A program made the position numbers and the translations under genes. Positions 51,500 to 58,116 of a stretch of 58,116 bases of DNA are shown in pieces. Origin of the DNA: an uncultured Clostridia bacterium (GTDB taxonomy: Bacteria; Bacillota; Clostridia; Oscillospirales; Oscillospiraceae); contig CAMCSE010000005.1 of NCBI GenBank assembly GCA_945877515.1, positions 1 through 58,116 on the forward strand, written 5' to 3'. How positions within the stretch are numbered: position 1 is the first letter of the stretch; the number at the start of each line of letters is the position of its first letter. The notes beneath the pieces are model-generated. The model was not told the DNA's origin and ran no database searches. It was given only the letters and a program-made list of their open reading frames with translations.

Positions 51500-51760
51500 G
51501 ATAAAATGGAATCAGCAATACGATAGGGCGAGCTGCTGTGACCCGCGGTGCCACCTATCTTTTCTACTCAACGACTTCTGTCAAAGCCTTGCCGCGGTAA
51601 CGGGCGGCAGTATCGGCTCACCTACTGAGGGTCTCCCCTGTTCAGCTCGCAGCTCGTCGGGTGTTCTTCCCATGGGCGTTGCCTGCATGGCTTCCACCGT
51701 CCCATGCTCGCTGCTGGTACGTTCCCACGGTACTCTTCCCTGCTCAAACGCTTTTTGCTG
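51500..51760 (-). promoter_or_regulatory. T-box leader upstream of asnB (Asn specifier likely)
   Basis: The conserved T-box sequence AGGTGGCACCGCG lies at 51556-51544 (minus strand), in the antiterminator bulge that pairs with the tRNA end. Stem I elements are visible upstream (AGGGAAGAGTACC near 51735). An AAC triplet (51665-51663), followed by A, sits after GAAG on the 3' side of stem I, fitting an asparagine specifier. GATAGG and CCTATC (51559-51554, 51527-51522) can form a competing helix. No strong T run follows, so the output could be translational or a weak terminator. A candidate -35 TTGACC lies near 51780. Confidence 0.85.
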
Positions 51761-51801
51761 TATTCACATGTGGTTATACGGTCAAAATGGGGAATAATGC
51801 G

Positions 51802-53901
51802 TTATTTTACGCCGAACAACAATTCGCCGTAGGTTGGAAACGGCCACATGTCAGCGGCGGTGCAGGTTTCCGCTTCATCGCAGGGAGCGCGGAGCGCCTC
51901 CATCTTGGGGATGATCACATCGCGGATCGTGTTGGCTGCCTCCGTCACGTCTTCGATCCTGTGATAGACCGTCAGCGCATTCTCCAGATCCGCTGCCGCG
52001 GCGTCGATCCAGTCAACAAGGCCGGACAGTTTCTCGATCAACCGCGTTTCGTACTTGCCGGTCAGCGTGGGAACAACCGCCTTCTTGGCCGCCAGCGCAC
52101 CTGCCAGTTTTGCCGTATACTCCTCCACAGCAGGCAGGATCTCCTTGCGCACCATATCCACCATGGTCTGTGCCTCGATGTTGACCGTCTTGCGGTAGTT
52201 ATCCAGCATGATCTCACAGCGGGAACGGATCTCCGCCTCGGACATGACTTTCAGGGAGGTCAGCATGTCCACATTTTTCTTCTCCAGAATACGGGGCAGC
52301 GCATCCGGCGTCGTGCGCAGATTCAGCAGACCACGCTGCTCAGTCGCTTCCCTGATCCATGCGTCATCGTAGCCGTTGCCGTTGAAGATAATACGCTTGT
52401 GCGTTTTGATGGTCTTTTGGATCAGGTCGTGGAGGGCGGCTTCAAAGTCCTCTGCCTTCTCCAGATAATCAGCGTATTGCCTCAGCGATTCGGCCACCGC
52501 GGCGTTCAGCATGATATTGCTGCAAGCAATGGAGTTGGAGGAGCCAAGCATCCGGAACTCAAACTTGTTGCCAGTGAAAGCAAAGGGTGAGGTGCGGTTG
52601 CGGTCGGTCGTATCGCGAATGAACTTGGGCAGCACATGGACGCCCAGCTTCATCACGGTTTTTTCCGCGCCGCTGTACGGCTCGTCCTTTTCAATAGCGT
52701 CCAGAATGGCAGTCAATTCGTCGCCCAGGAAAATCGACACCACAGCGGGAGGCGCTTCGTTGGCGCCCAGCCGGTGATCGTTGCCGGCGGTAGCCACTGA
52801 CAGGCGGAGCAGATCCTGATAATCGTCCACCGCCTGAATAACCGCGCACAAAAACAGCAGAAATCGCGCGTTCTGGTACGGCGTTTCACCGGGCGTCAGC
52901 AGATTGATACCGGTATCGGTGGCGATGGACCAGTTGTTGTGCTTGCCGGAACCGTTCACCCCGTCGAAGGGTTTTTCATGCAGCAGACACACCAGACCAT
53001 GTCGGGCTGCCACCTTCTGCATGATTTCCATGGTCAGCTGGTTGTGGTCGGTGGCGATGTTGGTGGTACTGTAAATCGGGGCAAGTTCATGCTGAGCCGG
53101 GGCTACCTCATTGTGCTCCGTCTTGGCAAGAATTCCGAGCTGCCACAGTTCCCGATTCAGATCCGCCATGTACTCAGCCACCCGAGGTTTGATGGCGCCG
53201 AAATAGTGATCGTCCATCTCCTGCCCTTTGGGCGGCTTTGCGCCAAACAGCGTACGGCCGCAGAAGATCAGGTCCTTACGCTTATCGAACATGGCACGGT
53301 CGACCAGGAAGTATTCCTGCTCCGGACCAACGGAGGTACGGACACATTTGACATCCTCGTCGCCGAACAGAGCGATGATCCGCATTGCCTGCTTGTTCAG
53401 CGCCTGCATGGAGCGCAGCAGCGGCGTCTTTTTATCCAGCGCCTCTCCGCCGTAGGAGCAGAAGGCGGTGGGGATGCACAACGCCTTATCCTTGATGAAC
53501 GCATAGGAGGTGGGGTCCCACGCCGTATAGCCGCGGGCCTCAAAGGTCGCGCGCAGGCCGCCGGAGGGGAAGCTGGAGGCATCAGGCTCCCCCTGGATCA
53601 GTTCCTTGCCGGAAAACTCCATAATCACACCGCCGTCCGGTGAAGGGGTAATGAAGCTGTCGTGCTTCTCCGCCGTGACCCCGGTCAGGGGTTGGAACCA
53701 ATGGGTAAAGTGGGTGGCACCATGTTCCACGGCCCAGTCCTTCATAGCGTCCGCTACAGCATTGGCCACTTCATTATTCAGGCTGCCGCCTTCGTCGATC
53801 GTCTTTTTCAACGAGGTGTAGACTTCGTAGGGAAGCCTTGCTTTCATGACACGGTCGTCAAAGACCAAACTGCCGAAATAATCCGGTACTGTGCTCATCA
53901 T
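51802..53901 (-). CDS. glnN: Glutamine synthetase, type III
   Basis: This 699-aa enzyme condenses ammonia with glutamate, using ATP. The GSIII signature region [13 protein letters not shown] is near residue 325; [18 protein letters not shown] (near 275) holds metal ligands; the C-terminal region [12 protein letters not shown] is specific to the long type III form. The length matches the family (about 700-730). AAGGAG lies about 8 nt before the ATG. The leader holds a near-perfect promoter and a terminator-like hairpin (53931-53969), so attenuation is likely. It diverges from a type I-like glnA. Confidence 0.96.
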   Translation of the reverse strand: MMSTVPDYFGSLVFDDRVMKARLPYEVYTSLKKTIDEGGSLNNEVANAVADAMKDWAVEHGATHFTHWFQPLTGVTAEKHDSFITPSPDGGVIMEFSGKELIQGEPDASSFPSGGLRATFEARGYTAWDPTSYAFIKDKALCIPTAFCSYGGEALDKKTPLLRSMQALNKQAMRIIALFGDEDVKCVRTSVGPEQEYFLVDRAMFDKRKDLIFCGRTLFGAKPPKGQEMDDHYFGAIKPRVAEYMADLNRELWQLGILAKTEHNEVAPAQHELAPIYSTTNIATDHNQLTMEIMQKVAARHGLVCLLHEKPFDGVNGSGKHNNWSIATDTGINLLTPGETPYQNARFLLFLCAVIQAVDDYQDLLRLSVATAGNDHRLGANEAPPAVVSIFLGDELTAILDAIEKDEPYSGAEKTVMKLGVHVLPKFIRDTTDRNRTSPFAFTGNKFEFRMLGSSNSIACSNIMLNAAVAESLRQYADYLEKAEDFEAALHDLIQKTIKTHKRIIFNGNGYDDAWIREATEQRGLLNLRTTPDALPRILEKKNVDMLTSLKVMSEAEIRSRCEIMLDNYRKTVNIEAQTMVDMVRKEILPAVEEYTAKLAGALAAKKAVVPTLTGKYETRLIEKLSGLVDWIDAAAADLENALTVYHRIEDVTEAANTIRDVIIPKMEALRAPCDEAETCTAADMWPFPTYGELLFGVK

Positions 53902-53930
53902 GATCCACTCCTTTTCTTATATTTGCATGC

Positions 53931-53969
53931 AAAAAAGGCGTCAAGGAGACTACCCTCCAAGACGCCTTT
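53931..53969 (-). terminator. Terminator-like hairpin in the glnN leader (candidate attenuator)
   Basis: Stem AAAGGCGTC/GACGCCTTT (53934-53942 with 53961-53969) continues with GGAG/CTCC and ends in T6 on the minus strand, between the glnN promoter and its ribosome site. Such placement implies conditional termination; the ANTAR protein at 55.5 kb is a natural antitermination candidate. Confidence 0.75.
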
Positions 53970-53985
53970 GCCTTTGATGGGCGAA

Positions 53986-54014
53986 ATTATATACGCGCTG
54001 TTGAAATTTGTCAA
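53986..54014 (-). promoter_or_regulatory. Promoter of glnN
   Basis: On the minus strand, TTGACA (54014-54009), 17 bp, TATAAT (53991-53986): full consensus. Transcription should start near 53979, just before the leader hairpin. Confidence 0.88.
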
Positions 54015-54172
54015 TCTCCGTTTTACACAATTTTTGCCGTTTCAAAGGCCGACTTTATGATATTGCCGTGTCATTTTCCCAATATATCCCCCAAAGGTGA
54101 TATAGAATAGGAAAAAGAGGCGGTATCATATCGGGCGGGAATGTTGCAAGGCCTGTTTTTTATAAATAAATC

Positions 54173-54201
54173 TGGAAAAGACTCAGAATGTGTGGTAAAA
54201 T
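54173..54201 (+). promoter_or_regulatory. Possible promoter of glnA
   Basis: TGGAAA (54173-54178), 17 bp, TAAAAT (54196-54201), moderate matches, about 40 bp before the ATG. Confidence 0.4.
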
Positions 54202-54241
54202 AAATACTTCATTAAGGTGAACTGAGAAAGGTGGCGTTCCT

Positions 54242-55450
54242 ATGAATTATTCAAAAGACGAGATCAAGCAGTATGTGGCTGAGGAAGATGTAAAATTCAT
54301 CCGTATGGCCTTCTGTGATCTGTCCGGAAAGCAAAAAAACCTCTCTATTCATCCGGACGAACTCGACCGCGCATTTGAATATGGTATCGCCTTTGATGCC
54401 TCAGCCATTCCTGGTTTTGGCGATGAGGTGCATTCTGACCTGTTCCTGCACCCTGACACCGCCACGCTGTGTGTGCTGCCGTGGCGTCCGGATCACGGGC
54501 GGGTCGTGCGCATGTTTTGCACGGTCTCCCGGCCAAACGGAGCGCCTTTTGACGCCGACGTCCGTGAGCTCCTGCGCCAGACTGTGGCAGAGGCGGAGCA
54601 GATGGGAATTTCCTTCTCCTTTGGAACGGAAATGGAGTTTTACCTGTTCCACCGCGACGAAGCCGGCGAACCCACAAAACGGCCCTACGATCAGGCAGGC
54701 TATATGGACATCGCACCTGATGACAAAGGGGAAAACGTGCGGCGCGAGATCTGCCTGACGCTGGAGCAGATGGGGATCCGTCCTGAGTGCTCTCATCATG
54801 AGCAGGGACCGGGCCAAAACGAGATCGACTTTCGCTATTCCGATCCCATGACCGCCGCTGACAACGCCGTGACTTTCCGCACCGTGGTCAACACCGTGGC
54901 CATGCGGAATGGGCTTGCGGCAGATTTTTCTCCCAAGCCTCTCAACAGTCAGCCGGGCAACGGTATGCATATCAATATTTCCGCCAAAAGCCGGGACGGC
55001 GCGGATGTGATGCCGCAGGTCATTGCGGGAATCCTGACACATATAGCGGAGATGACGGTGTTTTTCAACACCGTAGAGGCCTCCTATCACCGCTTTGGCG
55101 GCAGCAAAGCGCCGCGGTATATTTCCTGGTCCAGCGAAAACCGATCGCAGCTGATCCGTATTCCAGCCGCTCAGGGGGAATACCGCCGCGCTGAGCTGCG
55201 CTCCCCTGACCCGCTCTGCAACCCTTACCTGGCCTTTGTGCTGCTGATTCGCGCGGGATTGGACGGTATCCGGAAAAACATGACCCTTCCCGAGGCGGCG
55301 GATATCAATTTCTTCAGTGCGCCCGACGAAGTAAAGGCCCGCTTCAAAATCCTGCCGGAGTCTTTGACTGAGGCAAAGGCCAAGGCTGCCGCCAGCGCGT
55401 TTATTGCCGAAACGCTGCCGCAGGTCATAATTGATCATTATACCAGATAA
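54242..55450 (+). CDS. glnA: Glutamine synthetase, short type I-like
   Basis: This 402-aa protein has the beta-grasp N domain (residues 1-95, VKFIRMAFCDLSGKQKN) and the catalytic domain (FGTEMEFYLF near 120, HHEQGPGQNEIDFRY near 182, GNGMHINIS near 240, NRSQLIRIP near 300, RRAELRSPDP near 315). It is about 40 residues shorter than usual GSI-alpha (about 440), with trimming in the loop after the second catalytic segment, and PGNGMHIN replaces the usual NGSGMHxH. It may be a full synthetase or a GS-like ligase. The ANTAR gene starts 22 bp later. Confidence 0.88.
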   Translation: MNYSKDEIKQYVAEEDVKFIRMAFCDLSGKQKNLSIHPDELDRAFEYGIAFDASAIPGFGDEVHSDLFLHPDTATLCVLPWRPDHGRVVRMFCTVSRPNGAPFDADVRELLRQTVAEAEQMGISFSFGTEMEFYLFHRDEAGEPTKRPYDQAGYMDIAPDDKGENVRREICLTLEQMGIRPECSHHEQGPGQNEIDFRYSDPMTAADNAVTFRTVVNTVAMRNGLAADFSPKPLNSQPGNGMHINISAKSRDGADVMPQVIAGILTHIAEMTVFFNTVEASYHRFGGSKAPRYISWSSENRSQLIRIPAAQGEYRRAELRSPDPLCNPYLAFVLLIRAGLDGIRKNMTLPEAADINFFSAPDEVKARFKILPESLTEAKAKAAASAFIAETLPQVIIDHYTR

Positions 55451-55472
55451 CTTTGTGCAAGGAGGGACGTCT

Positions 55473-56054
55473 GTGGAAACGACCGAGCGAACATACAGTG
55501 TGCTGCTTGTATCCGCTGCAAATAAATTTCGGACGTCCCTGCGGGAACTTCTGCCTGTGGACCGGTACGATCCGCTGTATCATGTAGGCGATGTAGCAAG
55601 CGCACGGCGCTGCCTTTTGGAGCGGCAATTTGATATTGTGGTGATCAGTACACCGCTGCCGGACGAGTTCGGTTCACGGCTGGCACTGCATGTGGCGGAC
55701 ACCAGCGGGGCCAGCGTGCTGCTGCTGGTAAAAGCGGAGCATTACCCGGACATTTCGGCACGGCTTTCCCCCCACGGCATCCTGACGCTCCAAAAGCCTA
55801 CCTCATCGCAAATGCTCCTGCAATCTTTCCAGCTGTTGTGCGGCACCCGCGAACGACTGCGGAAAATGGAGCAGAAAACTGCTTCTATTGAGGAAAAAAT
55901 GGCCGAGATCCGCCTTGTCAACCGGGCCAAGTGGCTGCTGATACAACAACATGGCATGACGGAAGCGGAAGCCCACCGCTTCATTGAAAAGCAGGCCATG
56001 GATCGCTGTGTAAAACGCAAAGTGATCGCAGAGGAGATCATCGGGAAAGGATAA
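55473..56054 (+). CDS. ANTAR-domain regulator with degenerate receiver
   Basis: This 193-aa protein has an N-terminal receiver-like domain (residues about 8-120) and a C-terminal ANTAR domain (about 135-190; VNRAKWLLIQQHGMTEAEAHRFIEKQAM). ANTAR proteins bind tandem RNA hairpins and prevent termination. The receiver lacks its phosphorylation site: the usual Asp is Ser59 (VVISTPLPDE) and the acidic pair is LLVSAA, so control is probably by ligand or partner. The GTG at 55473 has AAGGAGGG 6 nt upstream. It directly follows glnA, linking it to nitrogen metabolism. Confidence 0.88.
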   Translation: METTERTYSVLLVSAANKFRTSLRELLPVDRYDPLYHVGDVASARRCLLERQFDIVVISTPLPDEFGSRLALHVADTSGASVLLLVKAEHYPDISARLSPHGILTLQKPTSSQMLLQSFQLLCGTRERLRKMEQKTASIEEKMAEIRLVNRAKWLLIQQHGMTEAEAHRFIEKQAMDRCVKRKVIAEEIIGKG

Positions 56055-56068
56055 ACAGAATTGATGGC

Positions 56069-56100
56069 AAGGCCCCTGAGACATTGCGCCCAGGGGCCTT
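56069..56100 (+). terminator. Terminator of the glnA-ANTAR operon
   Basis: A perfect 10-bp stem AAGGCCCCTG/CAGGGGCCTT (56069-56078 with 56091-56100), 12-nt loop, T5 run. Confidence 0.85.
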
Positions 56101-56185
56101 TTTCCTTGTTCGGGATCCTCCGTTTTGTAAAGCCCATATAATTTTCTATTATCTGAAAAATTTTTTTCTAACCTGACAAAAAGTC

Positions 56186-56214
56186 TTGTCAAACTGGTCA
56201 AGCTGCGTTAAGAT
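56186..56214 (+). promoter_or_regulatory. Promoter of the purine permease gene
   Basis: TTGTCA (56186-56191), 17 bp, TAAGAT (56209-56214). The leader contains a hairpin TATGCCGC/GCGGCATA (56222-56246). I could not recognise a purine riboswitch. Confidence 0.6.
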
Positions 56215-56278
56215 GTATACATATGCCGCTAAGAAATTGCGGCATACCAGCAAATAGATAAAGGAGAGTCATATCACA

Positions 56279-57709
56279 ATGGAACGCATCTTCCACCTGA
56301 AGGAAAACGGCACCACCGTCAAGACCGAGATCCTTGCCGGACTGACCACCTTCATGACCATGGCGTACATCATCGCCCTGAACCCTAACCTGCTGACCAA
56401 TTTTGCCGTAGGCACCCCGCTGTGGAACGGCGTATTTCTGGCCACCTGTATCGCCAGCGCCATCGGCACTGTGTGCATGGCATTTCTGGCCAACAAGCCC
56501 TTTGTCATGGCCCCCGGTATGGGACTGAACAGTTTCTTCGCCGTCATTGCCGGAAACATTGCGGCCATGCTGAACACCGATTACACCAGCGCATTTCAGG
56601 CGGTGCTGTGCATCATTCTGGTGGAGGGCATTGTATTTATCCTGCTGAGCGTTTTCAATATCCGGGATAAGATCGTCACCGCCATCCCTCTGGGTGTGCG
56701 GCTGGGCATCGGCCCCGCCATCGGCCTGATGCTGATGAACATCGGCCTTGGCTCCAATGTGGGGATTTTTGCCGAGGGCAACGGCTACACCAGTCCCTTC
56801 TATGTCCTGCGTGATTTCTTTGGCGCTATGACCCCCAGCGTCATTAAAAACAGCATGGGCGCCGAATACAGCACCATGGTGCTGACTGTTGTTACCATGT
56901 TTGTCGGCCTGTTCGTTATCATATTGCTGGCCAAGAAGGGCGTTAAGGCCGCTGTTTTGGTGGGTATGCTGGTAGCCTCTGTCATCTATTGGGCCGGCAG
57001 CTTTATCTTCCTGGGCGTCAATCCCTTTGCCTCTCTGGCAGGGGCTTCCTTCCTGCCCCCCTTCCGTGATATGGCAGAGACCACCCTGTTCAAGTTTGAC
57101 TTCACAGACTTCTTCCGCATCGGCTGGTTCACCGCCATCAGCCTGATCATCACCTTCTGCATGATTGATATGTTTGATACCATCGGCACACTGGTGGGTA
57201 CCGCCTCCCGGGCAGGCATGACGGATCAGGAGGGCAATATGCCCAAGATGAAGGAAGCGCTGCTGTCCGACGCCGTGGGTACCGTGGCCGGCGCCTGCTG
57301 CGGTACATCCACCGTCACCACCTTTGTGGAATCCGCCTCTGGCGTTGAGGCCGGCGGCCGCACCGGTCTGACCTCCCTCACCTCCGCCTTTATGTTCCTG
57401 GCCTGCATGTTTATCGCGCCGATCGCCGCCATCATTCCCGCTGCCGCCACCTCCTCCGCCCTGATCTATGTGGGTATCCTGATGCTGCAGGGCCTGAAAA
57501 ACGTGGATTTCAATGATATGGATCAGATCGTTCCCGTGTTCATCATGCTGCTGGCCATGCCCATCTCCGGCTCCATCGGCCACGGCATCGGTTTGGCCAT
57601 GATCTCCTATACCGTCATCAAGGTGTTCTCCGGCAAGGCCAAGGATGTGTCCGCGCTGACCTATGTCATTACGGCCCTGTTCCTGATCAAGTTCTTTGCT
57701 GTTGTGTAA
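56279..57709 (+). CDS. NCS2-family purine permease, AzgA type
   Basis: This 476-aa membrane protein has about 12-14 helices in the NCS2 fold. AzgA-group markers are NKPFVMAPGMGLNSFF (near residue 78), IDMFDTIGTLVG (near 295) and CGTSTVTTFVESASGVEAGG (near 340), a clear match to adenine/guanine/hypoxanthine permeases (PbuG/PbuO-like). AAGGAGAG lies about 10 nt upstream. It fits with the purine-type molybdenum hydroxylases earlier in the window. Specificity among purines is not decided. Confidence 0.93.
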   Translation: MERIFHLKENGTTVKTEILAGLTTFMTMAYIIALNPNLLTNFAVGTPLWNGVFLATCIASAIGTVCMAFLANKPFVMAPGMGLNSFFAVIAGNIAAMLNTDYTSAFQAVLCIILVEGIVFILLSVFNIRDKIVTAIPLGVRLGIGPAIGLMLMNIGLGSNVGIFAEGNGYTSPFYVLRDFFGAMTPSVIKNSMGAEYSTMVLTVVTMFVGLFVIILLAKKGVKAAVLVGMLVASVIYWAGSFIFLGVNPFASLAGASFLPPFRDMAETTLFKFDFTDFFRIGWFTAISLIITFCMIDMFDTIGTLVGTASRAGMTDQEGNMPKMKEALLSDAVGTVAGACCGTSTVTTFVESASGVEAGGRTGLTSLTSAFMFLACMFIAPIAAIIPAAATSSALIYVGILMLQGLKNVDFNDMDQIVPVFIMLLAMPISGSIGHGIGLAMISYTVIKVFSGKAKDVSALTYVITALFLIKFFAVV

Positions 57710-57726
57710 CCACCGCATAACGCTGA

Positions 57727-57752
57727 AAGGCCAGCCCGTCCGGGCTGGCCTT
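57727..57752 (+). terminator. Terminator of the purine permease gene
   Basis: An 11-bp stem AAGGCCAGCCC/GGGCTGGCCTT (57727-57737 with 57742-57752), 4-nt loop, short T-rich tail. Confidence 0.75.
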
Positions 57753-57763
57753 CATCTTGAAAA

Positions 57764-57796
57764 AGTACCCGCACACGCTTTGCGTATGCGGGTACT
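57764..57796 (-). terminator. Terminator downstream of the BMP-family fragment
   Basis: A 15-bp stem with one C-A mismatch (57764-57778 with 57782-57796), loop TTT, and TTTTT on the minus strand. Confidence 0.8.
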
Positions 57797-57814
57797 GATG
57801 CTATTCAGCAAAAA

Positions 57815-57985
57815 TTACTGCATGAAAGTGCCGTCGATCATCTGCTGGATGTAGGCGTTGTACTTCTCCTGCACCTCGGCGGGAACCAAGTCGCTGATCT
57901 TGCCAGCAGACAGGGTGCCGTTCTGCAGTGTGCCGTACAGGACCTCGCCGCCGAAAGTACCGGCCTCGACCGCCGCCACTCCTTT
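57815..57985 (-). pseudogene. 3' fragment of a BMP-family substrate-binding lipoprotein gene
   Basis: About 57 codons read ...KGVAAVEAGTFGGEVLYG... to the end GTFMQ, matching the C-terminus of BMP/Med-family lipoproteins (ABC-transport receptors for nucleosides). The N-terminal 85 percent is missing; further upstream in this frame the sequence becomes a Cys/Thr-rich run unlike the family, and instead encodes the end of a PucR regulator in another frame. This is either a true deletion remnant or a contig-end chimera. A terminator follows the stop. Confidence 0.65.
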
Positions 57986-58116
57986 ATACACGCCTGTACC
58001 GGTACAGGTACAGGGCAGTTTCCAATGCCAATCGCTTCATCGGGCCGGCTGGATCAACCGCCAGCAGCATCCATAGCTGCTGGAGCCGGTAGCTCACGGT
58101 GTTGTAGTGCAGGTGC
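57984..58116 (-). CDS. PucR-family regulator, C-terminal HTH only (runs off the window)
   Basis: The last 43 codons of a gene that continues beyond the right edge. Segment HYNTVSYRLQQLW followed by PAGPMKRLALETALYLYR fits the PucR C-terminal helix-turn-helix (HTH_30), where His-x-Asn-Thr is conserved. PucR regulators sense purine or other metabolite signals. The stop (57984-57986) overlaps the start of the BMP fragment by 2 bp; the final residues (RRV) may not be native. Confidence 0.7.
   Translation of the reverse strand, partial: HLHYNTVSYRLQQLWMLLAVDPAGPMKRLALETALYLYRYRRV

Noticed and set aside
50520-51797. 425-aa plus-strand open frame across asnB and its leader
   Set aside because: It runs through the T-box leader and is antisense to asnB; no family resemblance.
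56105-56278. Purine riboswitch before the permease
   Set aside because: I looked for the three-way junction signature of purine aptamers and saw only one simple hairpin. A covariance search (RF00167) would settle it.
56198-57718. 506-aa open frame antisense to the purine permease
   Set aside because: Low-complexity Gly/His/Gln/Asp composition with no known domain; mirror of a GC-rich membrane protein gene with clear codon support on the other strand.

Overview
The window is chromosomal DNA from an anaerobic, endospore-forming Clostridia-type bacterium; the gene content suggests an Oscillospiraceae-like gut lineage, but that is inference. Support comes from many sporulation genes (SigG, SigH, SpoIVA, SpoIIM, a SipL-like protein, a 24-residue SpoVM-like peptide, YlmC), split transketolase, PPi-type phosphofructokinase, type III glutamine synthetase and selenium-dependent molybdenum hydroxylases. 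No rRNA, tRNA, CRISPR array, insertion sequence or prophage was seen. Bases 1-46 are an Illumina Nextera adapter, so the left edge is a contig end.

Left third (1-24.6 kb): an amidase-fold protein; transketolase halves and a DUF937 protein; class II aldolase and PPi-phosphofructokinase, divergent around a 23-bp perfect inverted repeat; CoaX; then a spore-coat group (50-residue membrane peptide, SpoVM-like peptide, SipL-like protein). A TetR regulator diverges from an envelope cluster (115-aa protein, MmpL/RND transporter, 1143-aa GLUG/coiled-coil surface protein). Next come tsf and rpsB, ylmC diverging from sigG, an EEP-family hydrolase, a rhomboid protease, an FTR-like redox protein, two nucleotide/nucleoside kinase-like proteins, xerD and spoIIM.

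Middle third (24.6-40.3 kb): yajC with the queuosine genes tgt and queA; a selenium block (LysR regulator, cysteine desulfurase-like protein, YedE, TusA-like YedF, DUF3343, SelD); a B3/4-domain protein diverging from an autoregulated GntR regulator with two matching operator sites; a zinc-ribbon protein, sigH with a possibly leaderless promoter, glmM, ruvB, ruvA, ruvC, and spoIVA with a SigE-type promoter.

Right third (40.5-58.1 kb): a three-subunit xanthine dehydrogenase-like enzyme, the molybdenum cofactor cytidylyltransferase MocA and an 863-aa fused selenium-type molybdenum hydroxylase. These enzymes are plausible users of the selenophosphate made by the upstream selenium block. A LysR/EamA pair follows. 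The nitrogen block comprises asnB under a T-box leader, glnN with a promoter-proximal terminator in its leader, a short glnA, and an ANTAR RNA-binding regulator with a degenerate receiver. The window ends with an AzgA-type purine permease and a contig end where the 3' ends of a BMP lipoprotein gene and a PucR regulator gene run into each other. Purine uptake, purine-type hydroxylases and PucR/BMP remnants suggest purine catabolism as a theme.
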